Shown here piece by piece: positions 8,171 through 16,107 of a stretch of 64,000 nt of DNA (the first letter of the stretch is position 1; the number at the start of each line of letters is the position of its first letter). Position numbers and translations under genes: made by a program. This DNA is from Clostridia bacterium. GTDB taxonomy: Bacteria; Bacillota; Clostridia; Christensenellales; Pumilibacteraceae. Location: assembly GCA_017623455.1 (NCBI GenBank), contig JAGAPA010000040.1, forward strand, positions 1-64,000, given 5' to 3'. The notes beneath the pieces are model-generated. The model was given only the letters and a program-made list of their open reading frames with translations. It had not been told where the DNA came from and made no database searches.

Positions 8171-8236
8171 GATCTTCTCCTGATTATTTTTATTTTAGTA
8201 TTATCTTACAACTGCGTTTTTAAACGTGTTTTTCCC

Positions 8237-8265
8237 TTGACATAGCCGTAAATATATTGTATAAC
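8237..8265 (+). promoter_or_regulatory. sigma-A promoter of the yitT-family gene
   Basis: TTGACA, 17 nt, TATAAC, 26 nt before the ATG at 8292. Confidence 0.7.
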
Positions 8266-8291
8266 TTTTGGAGATAAAGGAGAAAAACTGT

Positions 8292-9158
8292 ATGAACAGC
8301 CGCAGAAAATTCAGTAAAATAATTGTTGATTATATATTTATGATAATAGGATGTATATGCTACGCCTTAAGCTTGAGGATGTTTCTTATTCCAAACAGTA
8401 TTGTCGGCGGAGGAGTAAGCGGTGTTGCAACTATAATAGAACTCACAACGGGCTTACCTGCAGGCTTATTCATTCTGCTTATAAATCTTCCTATTCTTGT
8501 AATGGGATTTAAGCTAATGGGCTGGAAATTTATACTTAACTGTCTGATTACTTCCGCCTCGCTCAGTGGAATAACAGAACTTATTGCGCTGTTTGGCGAT
8601 ATTTCCATAACCGACAACAAAATTCTCGCCTCGGCATACGGCGGAATACTTCAGGGCTTGGGAATAGGATGCTTCATTAAATTTAACATGTCAAGCGGAG
8701 GCACAGAGCTTTTGGGTAGAATTACGCATAGACTAATCCCCGTTTTCTCAATTGCCACGCACGTAGCAATTTTAGATGCCGCCGTAGTCGTTTCGGGCGC
8801 AATAATTTTGCTCAATCCCGAAAACGTACTTTACGCGCTCATTCTTATCTTTATAAGCGCAAAAGTAAGCGACCTTATAGTATCGGGTCTTAATAAAGCT
8901 AAGCTTTGCTACATTATTACCGACAAGCCCGAAGAGATCTCCGATTTCCTTATCTCACACAGTCCGCGAGGCGTAACTTTGCTTAACGGCGAAGGAATGT
9001 TTTCAAAAACTCCAAAAGGCGTTTTGCTGACTTGCGTAAAATTCAATCAAATATCTTCGCTTAAAGATTGGGTAAAGCAAATAGACAAAAAAGCTTTTGT
9101 AATAATGACCGACGCAAACGAGGTTTATGGAAAAGGCTTTGCCGATATAAGCAAATAG
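8292..9158 (+). CDS. YitT family membrane protein (DUF161 + DUF2179)
   Basis: A 288-residue protein with five or six membrane segments in residues about 10-205 (for example FMIIGCICYALSLRMFL, then GLFILLINLPILVMG and AILDAAVVVSGAIILL), containing the glycine-rich VGGGVSGVATII and MSSGGTELLGRI motifs of the family. The soluble C terminus (LCYIITDKPEEI...KAFVIMTDANEVYGKGF) is the DUF2179 domain, thought to bind a small ligand. The transport substrate of the family is not established. The start at 8292 is preceded by AAAGGAGA; an in-frame TTG further upstream is too close to the -10 box. Monocistronic, ending at a terminator shared with the convergent PHP gene. Confidence 0.85.
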   Translation: MNSRRKFSKIIVDYIFMIIGCICYALSLRMFLIPNSIVGGGVSGVATIIELTTGLPAGLFILLINLPILVMGFKLMGWKFILNCLITSASLSGITELIALFGDISITDNKILASAYGGILQGLGIGCFIKFNMSSGGTELLGRITHRLIPVFSIATHVAILDAAVVVSGAIILLNPENVLYALILIFISAKVSDLIVSGLNKAKLCYIITDKPEEISDFLISHSPRGVTLLNGEGMFSKTPKGVLLTCVKFNQISSLKDWVKQIDKKAFVIMTDANEVYGKGFADISK

Positions 9159-9171
9159 CACAAAAAACTCA

Positions 9172-9180
9172 CATACGTAT
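9172..9180 (+). other. CATACGTAT motif after the yitT-family stop codon
   Basis: The motif sits 13 nt past the stop and just before the terminator; the flank ATAGCAAAAAC resembles ATAACAAAAAG at the araC-type gene. Confidence 0.5.
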
Positions 9181-9183
9181 AGC

Positions 9184-9223
9184 AAAAACCGCAACACCTA
9201 CATATTCAGGCATTGCGGTTTTT
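9184..9223. terminator. bidirectional terminator between convergent genes
   Basis: AAAACCGCAA and TTGCGGTTTT form a 10-bp stem followed by a T run on the plus strand and preceded by A-rich DNA, so it can serve both the yitT-family gene and the PHP gene. Confidence 0.75.
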
Positions 9224-9246
9224 TTATTGTTTATTAACGTCTTATA

Positions 9247-10281
9247 TTAATCTTTCATCAGGTCGTCAACAAAGTACGCGTTCGTGCAAGCGTGCTTTCC
9301 GTCCTTGCTTACTACGGTAACACGCACGTAAATATCGGTATCGCGAACTTCAAACTCGCCACAATTTACAGTATCGCCCATGACTGAGTTTTGAACAACT
9401 CCCGTTCTGCGCTTGCCTGTAGTAAAGAAGATACTTTCTGCGTCCGAAGTTTCTACCTTGATTTTGCCGTCCTCGTAAACGAGCGAATAAATCTTAGGTC
9501 CTTGCGATGCGTAGAAATTACCTTTTACTAAGGCGTCGGTAATGCTTTTATAATCAAGCTTGTCTGTTTTTATCATTGTAAATCCGCCAAAACTGTCGCA
9601 TCTCATACTGGTAAGGGGTGCTCCGTTATGGTTATCATCAGTTGCTACGCAATAAATTTTTCCACACTTGCCGTATCTGAGCATCTCGTCGTAAACCTCG
9701 GGCGAATAATCGTTATAGCCCGCGTTAAAACAACCGTAATTTACAATTTCCATTGCGTGCATATTTTGATATGCGGTATAATCGGGATACGTTTCAAACG
9801 ACCAAGCGGGGTGATTATATGTTACGAAAAAGCCGTTATCCCTACCGATTTTCATCATTTCGCTTATCTTTTCCGCCGAGTATTTACGCTCGTAATCGGG
9901 CAAGTTTTTGTCAAACTTTAGTTGATCTTTGTAACCTAAAGCGTTGCCCCAAACGTACTTTTCTCTATGGTAACAAACCTGTGTGAGGTTGTCGGGCTTT
10001 AAGGCAACAAGGCACATATGACAACATTTGCGCTGTCTTCCCTCTTGTGGATCTTCGTCTATCTCCATCTCGTAACCGTTAAGCGCAACGAAATTTTCAT
10101 CGGTAAGGTCCTGATGATCAAGTAAAACGTCGTGATCAGTGTACGCAACAATAGAATAGCCGTGATCCATATACGCCTTTTTGATCTGCTCGGGCGTAAG
10201 CTGCCCATCGGATATAGTAGAATGGCAATGCAAATTTGCCTTGTAAAACTGACCGCTTTCGGGCAATAAATACTTCTTCAT
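9247..10281 (-). CDS. PHP-domain metal-dependent phosphoesterase
   Basis: A 344-residue protein with the four PHP metal motifs: HCHSTISDG (about 18-26), YTDHDVLLDH, the ALNGYEMEI segment, and the downstream NHPAWSFE. A late VATDDNHNG supplies another metal ligand. PHP proteins of this type are hydrolases such as nucleoside 3',5'-bisphosphatases or oligoribonucleases; the C-terminal 70 residues form a beta-rich extension (IKVETSDAESIFFTTGKRR) that is common in the subfamily with added sugar-locus associations. The substrate is not evident. The ATG at 10281 follows AGAGGTGG; an in-frame GTG lies inside that ribosome binding site and is not used. Monocistronic by position. Confidence 0.8.
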   Translation of the reverse strand: MKKYLLPESGQFYKANLHCHSTISDGQLTPEQIKKAYMDHGYSIVAYTDHDVLLDHQDLTDENFVALNGYEMEIDEDPQEGRQRKCCHMCLVALKPDNLTQVCYHREKYVWGNALGYKDQLKFDKNLPDYERKYSAEKISEMMKIGRDNGFFVTYNHPAWSFETYPDYTAYQNMHAMEIVNYGCFNAGYNDYSPEVYDEMLRYGKCGKIYCVATDDNHNGAPLTSMRCDSFGGFTMIKTDKLDYKSITDALVKGNFYASQGPKIYSLVYEDGKIKVETSDAESIFFTTGKRRTGVVQNSVMGDTVNCGEFEVRDTDIYVRVTVVSKDGKHACTNAYFVDDLMKD

Positions 10282-10337
10282 TATTTCCACCTCTTGTTAA
10301 AATTTTTATGGATTATTAAAGAATAGCACAGCGGAAT

Positions 10338-11027
10338 TTATTTGTCAATACATAATTCCGTTTTTTTATTTTTTCTTTTATCGGCAAGAGCATAGCTTTC
10401 GTCCATCATATCGTATATATCCTCAATCGGAACACTGCCGTCCGCAATAACCGTCACCCAATGCTTCTTATTCATGTGATATGCGCTGAAAACTCCAATA
10501 CGTTGCAATCTTTTTTGAACATTTGCCTCGCTTAGATGCAGATTTACCACCTCTGCAAACCCTTCGCCTACAAGTCCCAACTTGCTCCTTTTTATCTTCA
10601 TAAGAACGGCATACCACTTGCTTGAACTTTTGCGTCTTAAGACGGCAAAATCGGGAGTGTCCTCCCACAAAAATTCGGGCTTATCTCCGTATTTTTCCAA
10701 CGCATACCGCAAGATTTCCGCACTCGTATCTTCTGCAAATTTATGCTCAAAAAAGCATGGCTTTATCCTGCTAATCATCTTAGCAATTTCCTCTCTTACC
10801 CGCGCAACAAACGCGCCGTTTGCTCCGCTTGCCTTATACAAAGTGTATTCGCTGTTATCATCGTTGTCGTACACCTTAACCGAAACGGACTTAGCTACAC
10901 TGACCGTCAAAGAAAACTGACCGTCCATTATGTCCTCAGCGTACACATATTCACATTCTTTTTTTACAAAACCGAACTCCAAAAGCTTTTCGGGGTTCGG
11001 CTTCAAATTGAAAAATTCTTCTGTCAT
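10338..11027 (-). CDS. MmcQ/YjbR family protein
   Basis: A 229-residue protein. The second half (about 118-210) has the MmcQ/YjbR pattern: PEFLWEDTPDFAVLRRKSSSKWYAVLMKI, followed by VVNLHL and GVFSAYHMNKKHWVTV. This family has a CyaY-like fold and is often called DNA-binding, though its role is not known. The first half is a separate alpha/beta segment (FSLTVSVAKSVSVKVYDNDDNSEYTLY) also found in longer members. The ATG is preceded only weakly by AAGGTAAG at 12 nt; TAAGAT lies 6 nt before the ATG, so a leaderless start is possible, but no -35 box supports it. Confidence 0.7.
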   Translation of the reverse strand: MTEEFFNLKPNPEKLLEFGFVKKECEYVYAEDIMDGQFSLTVSVAKSVSVKVYDNDDNSEYTLYKASGANGAFVARVREEIAKMISRIKPCFFEHKFAEDTSAEILRYALEKYGDKPEFLWEDTPDFAVLRRKSSSKWYAVLMKIKRSKLGLVGEGFAEVVNLHLSEANVQKRLQRIGVFSAYHMNKKHWVTVIADGSVPIEDIYDMMDESYALADKRKNKKTELCIDK

Positions 11028-11079
11028 TGTTTAATCTTACCTTGAATTTTATTAAGCGATGGGTAATCTCACGGTCGAT

Positions 11080-11560
11080 AAGGCTTTATTGCGCATTAGA
11101 GAACCAAACAAGGGGCTACATGCAAGGACGTGTACTTAGCGTACGTAACCAAAGATAGTTCATCTTCCTCTACACTCAATGCCCAGAAAAAAGGCTTTAT
11201 TGCGAGCGAGAGAAATAAATGGGGGGCTCCGACGGGCACGGTGCGAAGGCGGTGGGCAGACCCACTGTCAATATGTGGACGATTCGTGAATCGCCCCTAC
11301 ATCAAAAGGACTAACGATATTTAATTACTTGCTTTGCCAAAGTACAATAATTGGATGCAACGTCACGTTGCAAAAAGGCTTTATTGCGAGCAAGAGAAAT
11401 AAATGGGGTTTTCCCCGACGGGAGCGGTGCGAAGGCGCACTCCCAATATAAAAGACTTGCCAACCTCTACACTCAATGCCCAGTAAAAAGGCTTTATTGC
11501 GAGTTAGAGAAGCAAACGAGGTTCTACCTGCAGGGCGTGTACTTCGCGTACACAACCAAA
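11080..11560. repeat. intergenic repeat mosaic B with four copies of an AAGGCTTTATTGCG module
   Basis: Copies of AAGGCTTTATTGCG start at 11080, 11191, 11375 and 11488, each continued by AGAGAAN(T/C)AAA and a G-rich run; degenerate relatives lie at 6889 and 6996. Two copies are preceded by CCTCTACACTCAATGCCCAG (11168 and 11464). GGTGCGAAGGCGGTGGGCAG at 11240 matches mosaic A. TGCAACGTCACGTTGCA (11356-11372) is a perfect 8-bp-arm palindrome, and 11276-11296 holds GACGATTCGTGAATCGCCCC, a second dispersed-repeat type. No convincing gene lies within. Confidence 0.7.
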
Positions 11561-11604
11561 GGTAGGTTCTCGCTTACGCACTATAACGATGCAAGAAAGA
11601 CTTT

Positions 11605-13185
11605 TTAAATAAAGTCGTCCATATTATTCCCCGAATTATTAATCTCTTCAAGTAGTTTATCGGCTTCCTGAAGATCGAATTTATCGGCAAGCTGAACGAA
11701 TTCGCCGTCATCCTCCTGAGGTGGCGGTTCAACGTCGCCCATAACGAACGTTCCATCACCCTTAGGCGCATGCTTTTCCGCCTCTCGCGTTGCCGCAGTG
11801 TCGGTTATATCCTCAAAGGTAGTGTACTGACCGCGCCACATAACGGGAACCTTACCTGTTTCGCCGTTACGGTGCTTAGCAATATGTATCTCAACCTTAT
11901 TTCTCTCCGCCTCGGGAATGGTTTCGTCTCTTGCGTCGTGCTCACGGAATATGAACATAATTATATCCGCGTCCTGCTCGATAGCTCCCGACTCACGAAG
12001 GTCGGACATCTGAGGAGTGCGGTCCTGTCTTTTTACTACGTCACGGCTAAGCTGTGAAAGCAAGATAATGGGAACTTCCAATTCCTTTGCCGCTATCTTC
12101 ATGTTACGGGAAATCTCACTTACTTCCTGCTGTCTGCTCTCAATCTTTTTACCCGAAGTCATAAGCTGAAGATAATCGACCATAACGAGGTCCAAGCCCT
12201 TTTCTCGCTTAAGACGTCTGCACTTGGAAAGAATTTCTACGGGCGTGGTTTGCGCGTTATCGTCTATATATACCTGAGTTTTTGCAAGACGGTTGCGCGC
12301 CGCGTGAATTCTTTTCCACTCGTCGGGAGTAAGCTGACCCTTATTTGCCTTACCCATATCCACTTTTGCTACCGAGCAAAGCATACGATTTGCAATCTGC
12401 GTTGCCGACATTTCGAGCGAGAACACCGCACACTTGTACGGATCTACGTTGCCGGCAGGAGTCCTTCTTGACTCGTTGAGCGCAGCGTACGTAATAAAGT
12501 TCATACCAAGCGAGGTTTTACCTTCACCGGGACGAGCTCCCAACACCACAAGGTCGGTGGGATGAAAGCCGTTAAGTATCGCGTTAAGCTTCTTGAACTC
12601 AATAGGCACACCTGCAACACCACCCGGATTATTGTTAATCTCTTCAAGCTGAGCAACCGCATCGTCTACGGCAGTACGCATTTCTACAAGCGAAGTACGC
12701 TCCTGTTTTTCTGCAAGAGAATATATCTCTCGTTCTGCAAGCTGAAGCGCGTCGTCTTCGGGATCGGATGAAAACGCGGTATCCATAATGGTTTGAGCAG
12801 AATTTATGAGCTGACGGAGCATAGAATTCTTTTTTACTATGTCCATATAGTACTTATGGTTATCCGCTGAGGGGATTGCGTTTGTAAGCGAGCTTAAGTA
12901 ATTAATTCCGCCCACGTCGTCCATTATTCCCTCCGCCTCACATTCCTGAACAAGCGTAACGATATCCACGGGCTGATTGCGAAGCGATACGTTTATCATC
13001 GCATTAAAAATTTTAGAGTGTGCGTTCTGGTAAAAATCGTCGGGCTTAAGCTCGCTAAGTATTGCAATAGGCGCTTTTTCGTCTATCATAACACAACCCA
13101 AAACAGCCTGTTCCGCCTCGTCGTTATGAGGAAGAATTCGGGCTTTTACGTTGGGGTGGTTGTTCGTACTAAATGATTTTGCCAT
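11605..13185 (-). CDS. dnaB: replicative DNA helicase DnaB
   Basis: A 526-residue hexameric helicase that unwinds DNA at the replication fork. The N-terminal collar domain starts at about residue 19 (PHNDEAEQAVLGCVM), the RecA-like motor has Walker A GARPGEGKTS at 216-225, then VFSLEMSATQIANRML, the Walker B region LDLVMVDYLQLM and LSQLSRD...LRESGAIEQDAD. No intein interrupts these motifs. The last 60 residues are an acidic extension (PPPQEDDGEFVQLADKFDLQEADKLLEEI) beyond the usual end and could bind partners. AGGAGA precedes the ATG. Its presumed loaders, the DnaD-like and DnaC-type proteins, are encoded about 10 kb away. Confidence 0.95.
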   Translation of the reverse strand: MAKSFSTNNHPNVKARILPHNDEAEQAVLGCVMIDEKAPIAILSELKPDDFYQNAHSKIFNAMINVSLRNQPVDIVTLVQECEAEGIMDDVGGINYLSSLTNAIPSADNHKYYMDIVKKNSMLRQLINSAQTIMDTAFSSDPEDDALQLAEREIYSLAEKQERTSLVEMRTAVDDAVAQLEEINNNPGGVAGVPIEFKKLNAILNGFHPTDLVVLGARPGEGKTSLGMNFITYAALNESRRTPAGNVDPYKCAVFSLEMSATQIANRMLCSVAKVDMGKANKGQLTPDEWKRIHAARNRLAKTQVYIDDNAQTTPVEILSKCRRLKREKGLDLVMVDYLQLMTSGKKIESRQQEVSEISRNMKIAAKELEVPIILLSQLSRDVVKRQDRTPQMSDLRESGAIEQDADIIMFIFREHDARDETIPEAERNKVEIHIAKHRNGETGKVPVMWRGQYTTFEDITDTAATREAEKHAPKGDGTFVMGDVEPPPQEDDGEFVQLADKFDLQEADKLLEEINNSGNNMDDFI

Positions 13186-13264
13186 CTTCTATCTCCTGTA
13201 TGGATTTTATTTTTTGTATAGTTGTGTTTTGTCGTAAAAACGACGTAACGTATATTTGTTTTTC

Positions 13265-15109
13265 TTACTTTTCTTCTTTTCCGAGCATTTTCTTCTTGGC
13301 TTCCGCTTTAAGTCTTAGCTCAGTGTTGAGAATAATCTTTCTAAGACGGAAAGAGGTGGGGGTAACCTCTAAATATTCGTCGTCGCCTATATACTCTATA
13401 GCCTGTTCAAGCGACATCTGAACGTGCGGTACAAGTCTTAACGCGTCGTCGCTTCCCGAAGCTCGCATATTGGTAAGCTGTTTTGCCTTGCAAACGTTTA
13501 CGGCAATATCTCCGCCCTTAGGATTCTCGCCCACTACCATGCCCTCGTACACCTTTACGCCTGCGCCGATAAACAGAGGACCGCGGTTTTGCGCATTGAA
13601 AAGTCCGTAAGTTATGGACTCGCCCGTTTCAAAGGCAACGAGAGAACCGCATGCTCTTCTTTCTATCTCGCCACGGTAAACGTCGTATTTGTCAAACACG
13701 GACGTAAGAATTCCTTCGCCTTTAGTATCCGTCAAAAACTCAGACTTATATCCGAAAAGTCCGCGAGAAGGAACGGAAAATTCTATTCTCATGCGGTTTT
13801 CGCCAAACGGCGTCATAGATTTAAGCTCGCCTGCGCGTTTGCCCATTTTTTCGATAACCGCACCCACGCAATCAGAAGGCACGTCGGCAACCATATCGTC
13901 GATAGGTTCGCACAAAACGCCGTCTATGGTCTTAAGTAAAACTCTGGGCATTGACACCTGAAACTCATAACCTTCTCTTCTCATATTTTCGATAAGAATG
14001 GAAAGATGCATTTCACCTCTGCCTCTTACCGTAAAGCACTCGCTCGTTTCTCCGTCCTCAACCTTTAAGCTTACGTCTTTTATCGCTTCCTTATAAAGTC
14101 TTGCGCGAAGATGACGGGACGTTACGAATTTACCCTCCTTGCCTGCAAACGGAGAATCGTTTACTCTAAACGTCATTTCTACGCTTGGCTCACTGATTTT
14201 AGGGAATTCTATAGGTGTAAGATCGGTAGGATCACACAGCGTATCGCCGATAGAAACGCCTTCTACTCCGCTTACGCACACAATATCACCCACTGTTGCC
14301 TGTTCAACCGCAACGCGTTTTAGTCCTTCAAACTGATAGATATTTGTTACCTTTGCGCGTATATGTTGCTGAGCATCGTGGTAATTGGTAAGAATTACGG
14401 GGGCGTTCTGATTAAGAGTTCCGCACTCTATTCTGCCTATACCTATCGCGCCCACAAAGTCGTTGTAGTCAAGCGCGCTTACAAGCATTTTTACAGGTGC
14501 GTTCGCATCGCCCTTAGGCGCGGGAATGTGGCGAACGATAGCCTCGAAAAGCGGAATAAGGTTCTCTCCCATAACGCCTGCCTCGGTTGACGCAACACCA
14601 TTTCTTGCACTGCAGAAAATAAACGGGCTGTCAAGCTGTTCGTCGCTTGCGTTAAGCTCCATCAAAAGCTCCAAAACCTCGTCGCAAACCTCGTCAAGTC
14701 TTGCATCGGGTCGGTCAATCTTGTTTACCACGACAACTATCGGGTGGTTAAGCTCGAGCGCCTTTTGAAGCACGAAACGGGTTTGGGGCATCGTTCCTTC
14801 GTATGCGTCTACTACCAGAACTACGCCGTTTACCATCTTAAGAATACGTTCAACCTCTCCACCAAAGTCCGCGTGACCGGGAGTGTCTACAATATTGATT
14901 TTATAATTTCCGTACTTTACGGAAGTGTTCTTTGCGAGTATGGTTATTCCTCTTTCCTTTTCGATATCGTTGGAGTCCATAACTCTTTCTTCTACCGCTT
15001 GGTTGGAACGGAATGCTCCGCCCTGTCTTAAAAGAGCGTCAACAAGCGTGGTTTTACCGTGGTCTACGTGCGCAATAATCGCTACGTTTCTGATTTGTTC
15101 GTTAGTCAT
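13265..15109 (-). CDS. typA: translational GTPase TypA/BipA
   Basis: A 614-residue ribosome-associated GTPase. G1 is AHVDHGKTTL (14-23), G2 lies in RGITI, G3 is DTPGHADFGGEV, and G4 is VVNKIDRPDARL. After the EF-G-like domains II, III and V comes the TypA-specific C-terminal domain (ENPKGGDIAVNVCKAKQLTNMRASGSDDALRL). TypA helps 50S assembly and growth under stress. The start follows AAGGACT at 9 nt. The gene lies 79 nt before dnaB and 77 nt after the lipoprotein gene, all on one strand. Confidence 0.95.
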   Translation of the reverse strand: MTNEQIRNVAIIAHVDHGKTTLVDALLRQGGAFRSNQAVEERVMDSNDIEKERGITILAKNTSVKYGNYKINIVDTPGHADFGGEVERILKMVNGVVLVVDAYEGTMPQTRFVLQKALELNHPIVVVVNKIDRPDARLDEVCDEVLELLMELNASDEQLDSPFIFCSARNGVASTEAGVMGENLIPLFEAIVRHIPAPKGDANAPVKMLVSALDYNDFVGAIGIGRIECGTLNQNAPVILTNYHDAQQHIRAKVTNIYQFEGLKRVAVEQATVGDIVCVSGVEGVSIGDTLCDPTDLTPIEFPKISEPSVEMTFRVNDSPFAGKEGKFVTSRHLRARLYKEAIKDVSLKVEDGETSECFTVRGRGEMHLSILIENMRREGYEFQVSMPRVLLKTIDGVLCEPIDDMVADVPSDCVGAVIEKMGKRAGELKSMTPFGENRMRIEFSVPSRGLFGYKSEFLTDTKGEGILTSVFDKYDVYRGEIERRACGSLVAFETGESITYGLFNAQNRGPLFIGAGVKVYEGMVVGENPKGGDIAVNVCKAKQLTNMRASGSDDALRLVPHVQMSLEQAIEYIGDDEYLEVTPTSFRLRKIILNTELRLKAEAKKKMLGKEEK

Positions 15110-15186
15110 AGTCGTTAGTCCTTATCAAAAAACAGTTTTTCTCATCAGTTTCCGCTTATAAAAAATTTAAGCCGTTTCCCTTATTG

Positions 15187-16107
15187 TTACTCGTCTTTGC
15201 CGTCACCATCTGAAAAAATTTCGCCGTCGGAAGGCTTAGGTGGGGGTGGTGTTACTACTCGTGCGTTAGGCGGAATATTATTCTTCATAGCGCGCATTTT
15301 TTCAAGCTCCGTATCGTCGCGAAGCGCAGGCTGTTCTTTTCTCTTACGAGCAACAAGCCATACGATTAGTACAACGATAAGTCCCAAAATCATGGCGGTC
15401 AGGTACCAAACCCAACTGTTTATACCCATTACTCTGTACTCGATATATCCGTCCGCGCCCTCTACCGTGGTAGTCCACTTGAAATACTTTTGCGTAAGGA
15501 GATAGTCAACGGTCGCGCTGTCGGATTCGTAAAGCATTCGGGTTTTTACTAAAAAGTTAAGAACAAGCTCATCGGCAAAGCTCTTATCCACACCAAAATA
15601 CTCGGTAAAGCTTTTAAGCGCGCCCTCGCCGTTAAGCAGAACCCACACGAGATAGTCCGCAGAGCCTTTGTCGGGCTTTTTATCCATTCCGTTCTTATAC
15701 GCATTTTTCATAGTGTCGAGCGGATTTTTGAAGCGAATGGTATGCGTATTAAAGAAGAAGCCCTGAGTTTTTGCGGATGAATAATCGTCGTTTATAAGGT
15801 CTGAAGAGTACGCGCTTACCATCAACGTTGCATAAAGATTTCCCGCTCCGTCCTTAACTACGGAATACTGTCCGCCGTTATCGGTAGCAGAACACGTTTT
15901 TACCAGCAAGCCGAGATACGACTGCAAGCTTGCACCGTTTTTTTCAAGCACGTCCATATCGTTTTTATCCGCATATACGTCCACCGATACTGTATACATT
16001 CCGTTACCTACGGGTGTTCTGTACACGGATACGTAAGACGAACACCCCGTAAAAAGCACGCACACTACGGCAAGCATAACCGCTATAATTACGTGTCTAA
16101 TCTTCAT
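15187..16107 (-). CDS. lipoprotein with C-terminal membrane anchor, unknown function
   Basis: A 306-residue protein I do not recognise. It has a lipoprotein signal (VLFTGC, Cys22), an extracytoplasmic domain of about 220 residues, a transmembrane segment (WVWYLTAMILGLIVVLIVWLVA, about 240-262) and a charged, proline-rich cytoplasmic tail (VVTPPPPKPSDGE). Lipid anchor plus a second membrane pass is an uncommon topology; it resembles YqhA/LPXTG-less surface sensors only in outline. The ATG overlaps the end of pepF by 11 nt with GGAGG 6 nt upstream, so it is translationally coupled to pepF. Confidence 0.65.
   Translation of the reverse strand: MKIRHVIIAVMLAVVCVLFTGCSSYVSVYRTPVGNGMYTVSVDVYADKNDMDVLEKNGASLQSYLGLLVKTCSATDNGGQYSVVKDGAGNLYATLMVSAYSSDLINDDYSSAKTQGFFFNTHTIRFKNPLDTMKNAYKNGMDKKPDKGSADYLVWVLLNGEGALKSFTEYFGVDKSFADELVLNFLVKTRMLYESDSATVDYLLTQKYFKWTTTVEGADGYIEYRVMGINSWVWYLTAMILGLIVVLIVWLVARKRKEQPALRDDTELEKMRAMKNNIPPNARVVTPPPPKPSDGEIFSDGDGKDE

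Noticed and set aside
10338..11045. Fifth leaderless start at the MmcQ/YjbR gene (TAAGAT 6 nt before ATG)
   Set aside because: The -10 match is poor, no -35 is present, and AAGGTAAG could serve as a weak ribosome binding site.
11605..13185. Possible intein in dnaB
   Set aside because: Walker A and the downstream motifs are uninterrupted and the length is normal apart from a C-terminal tail.
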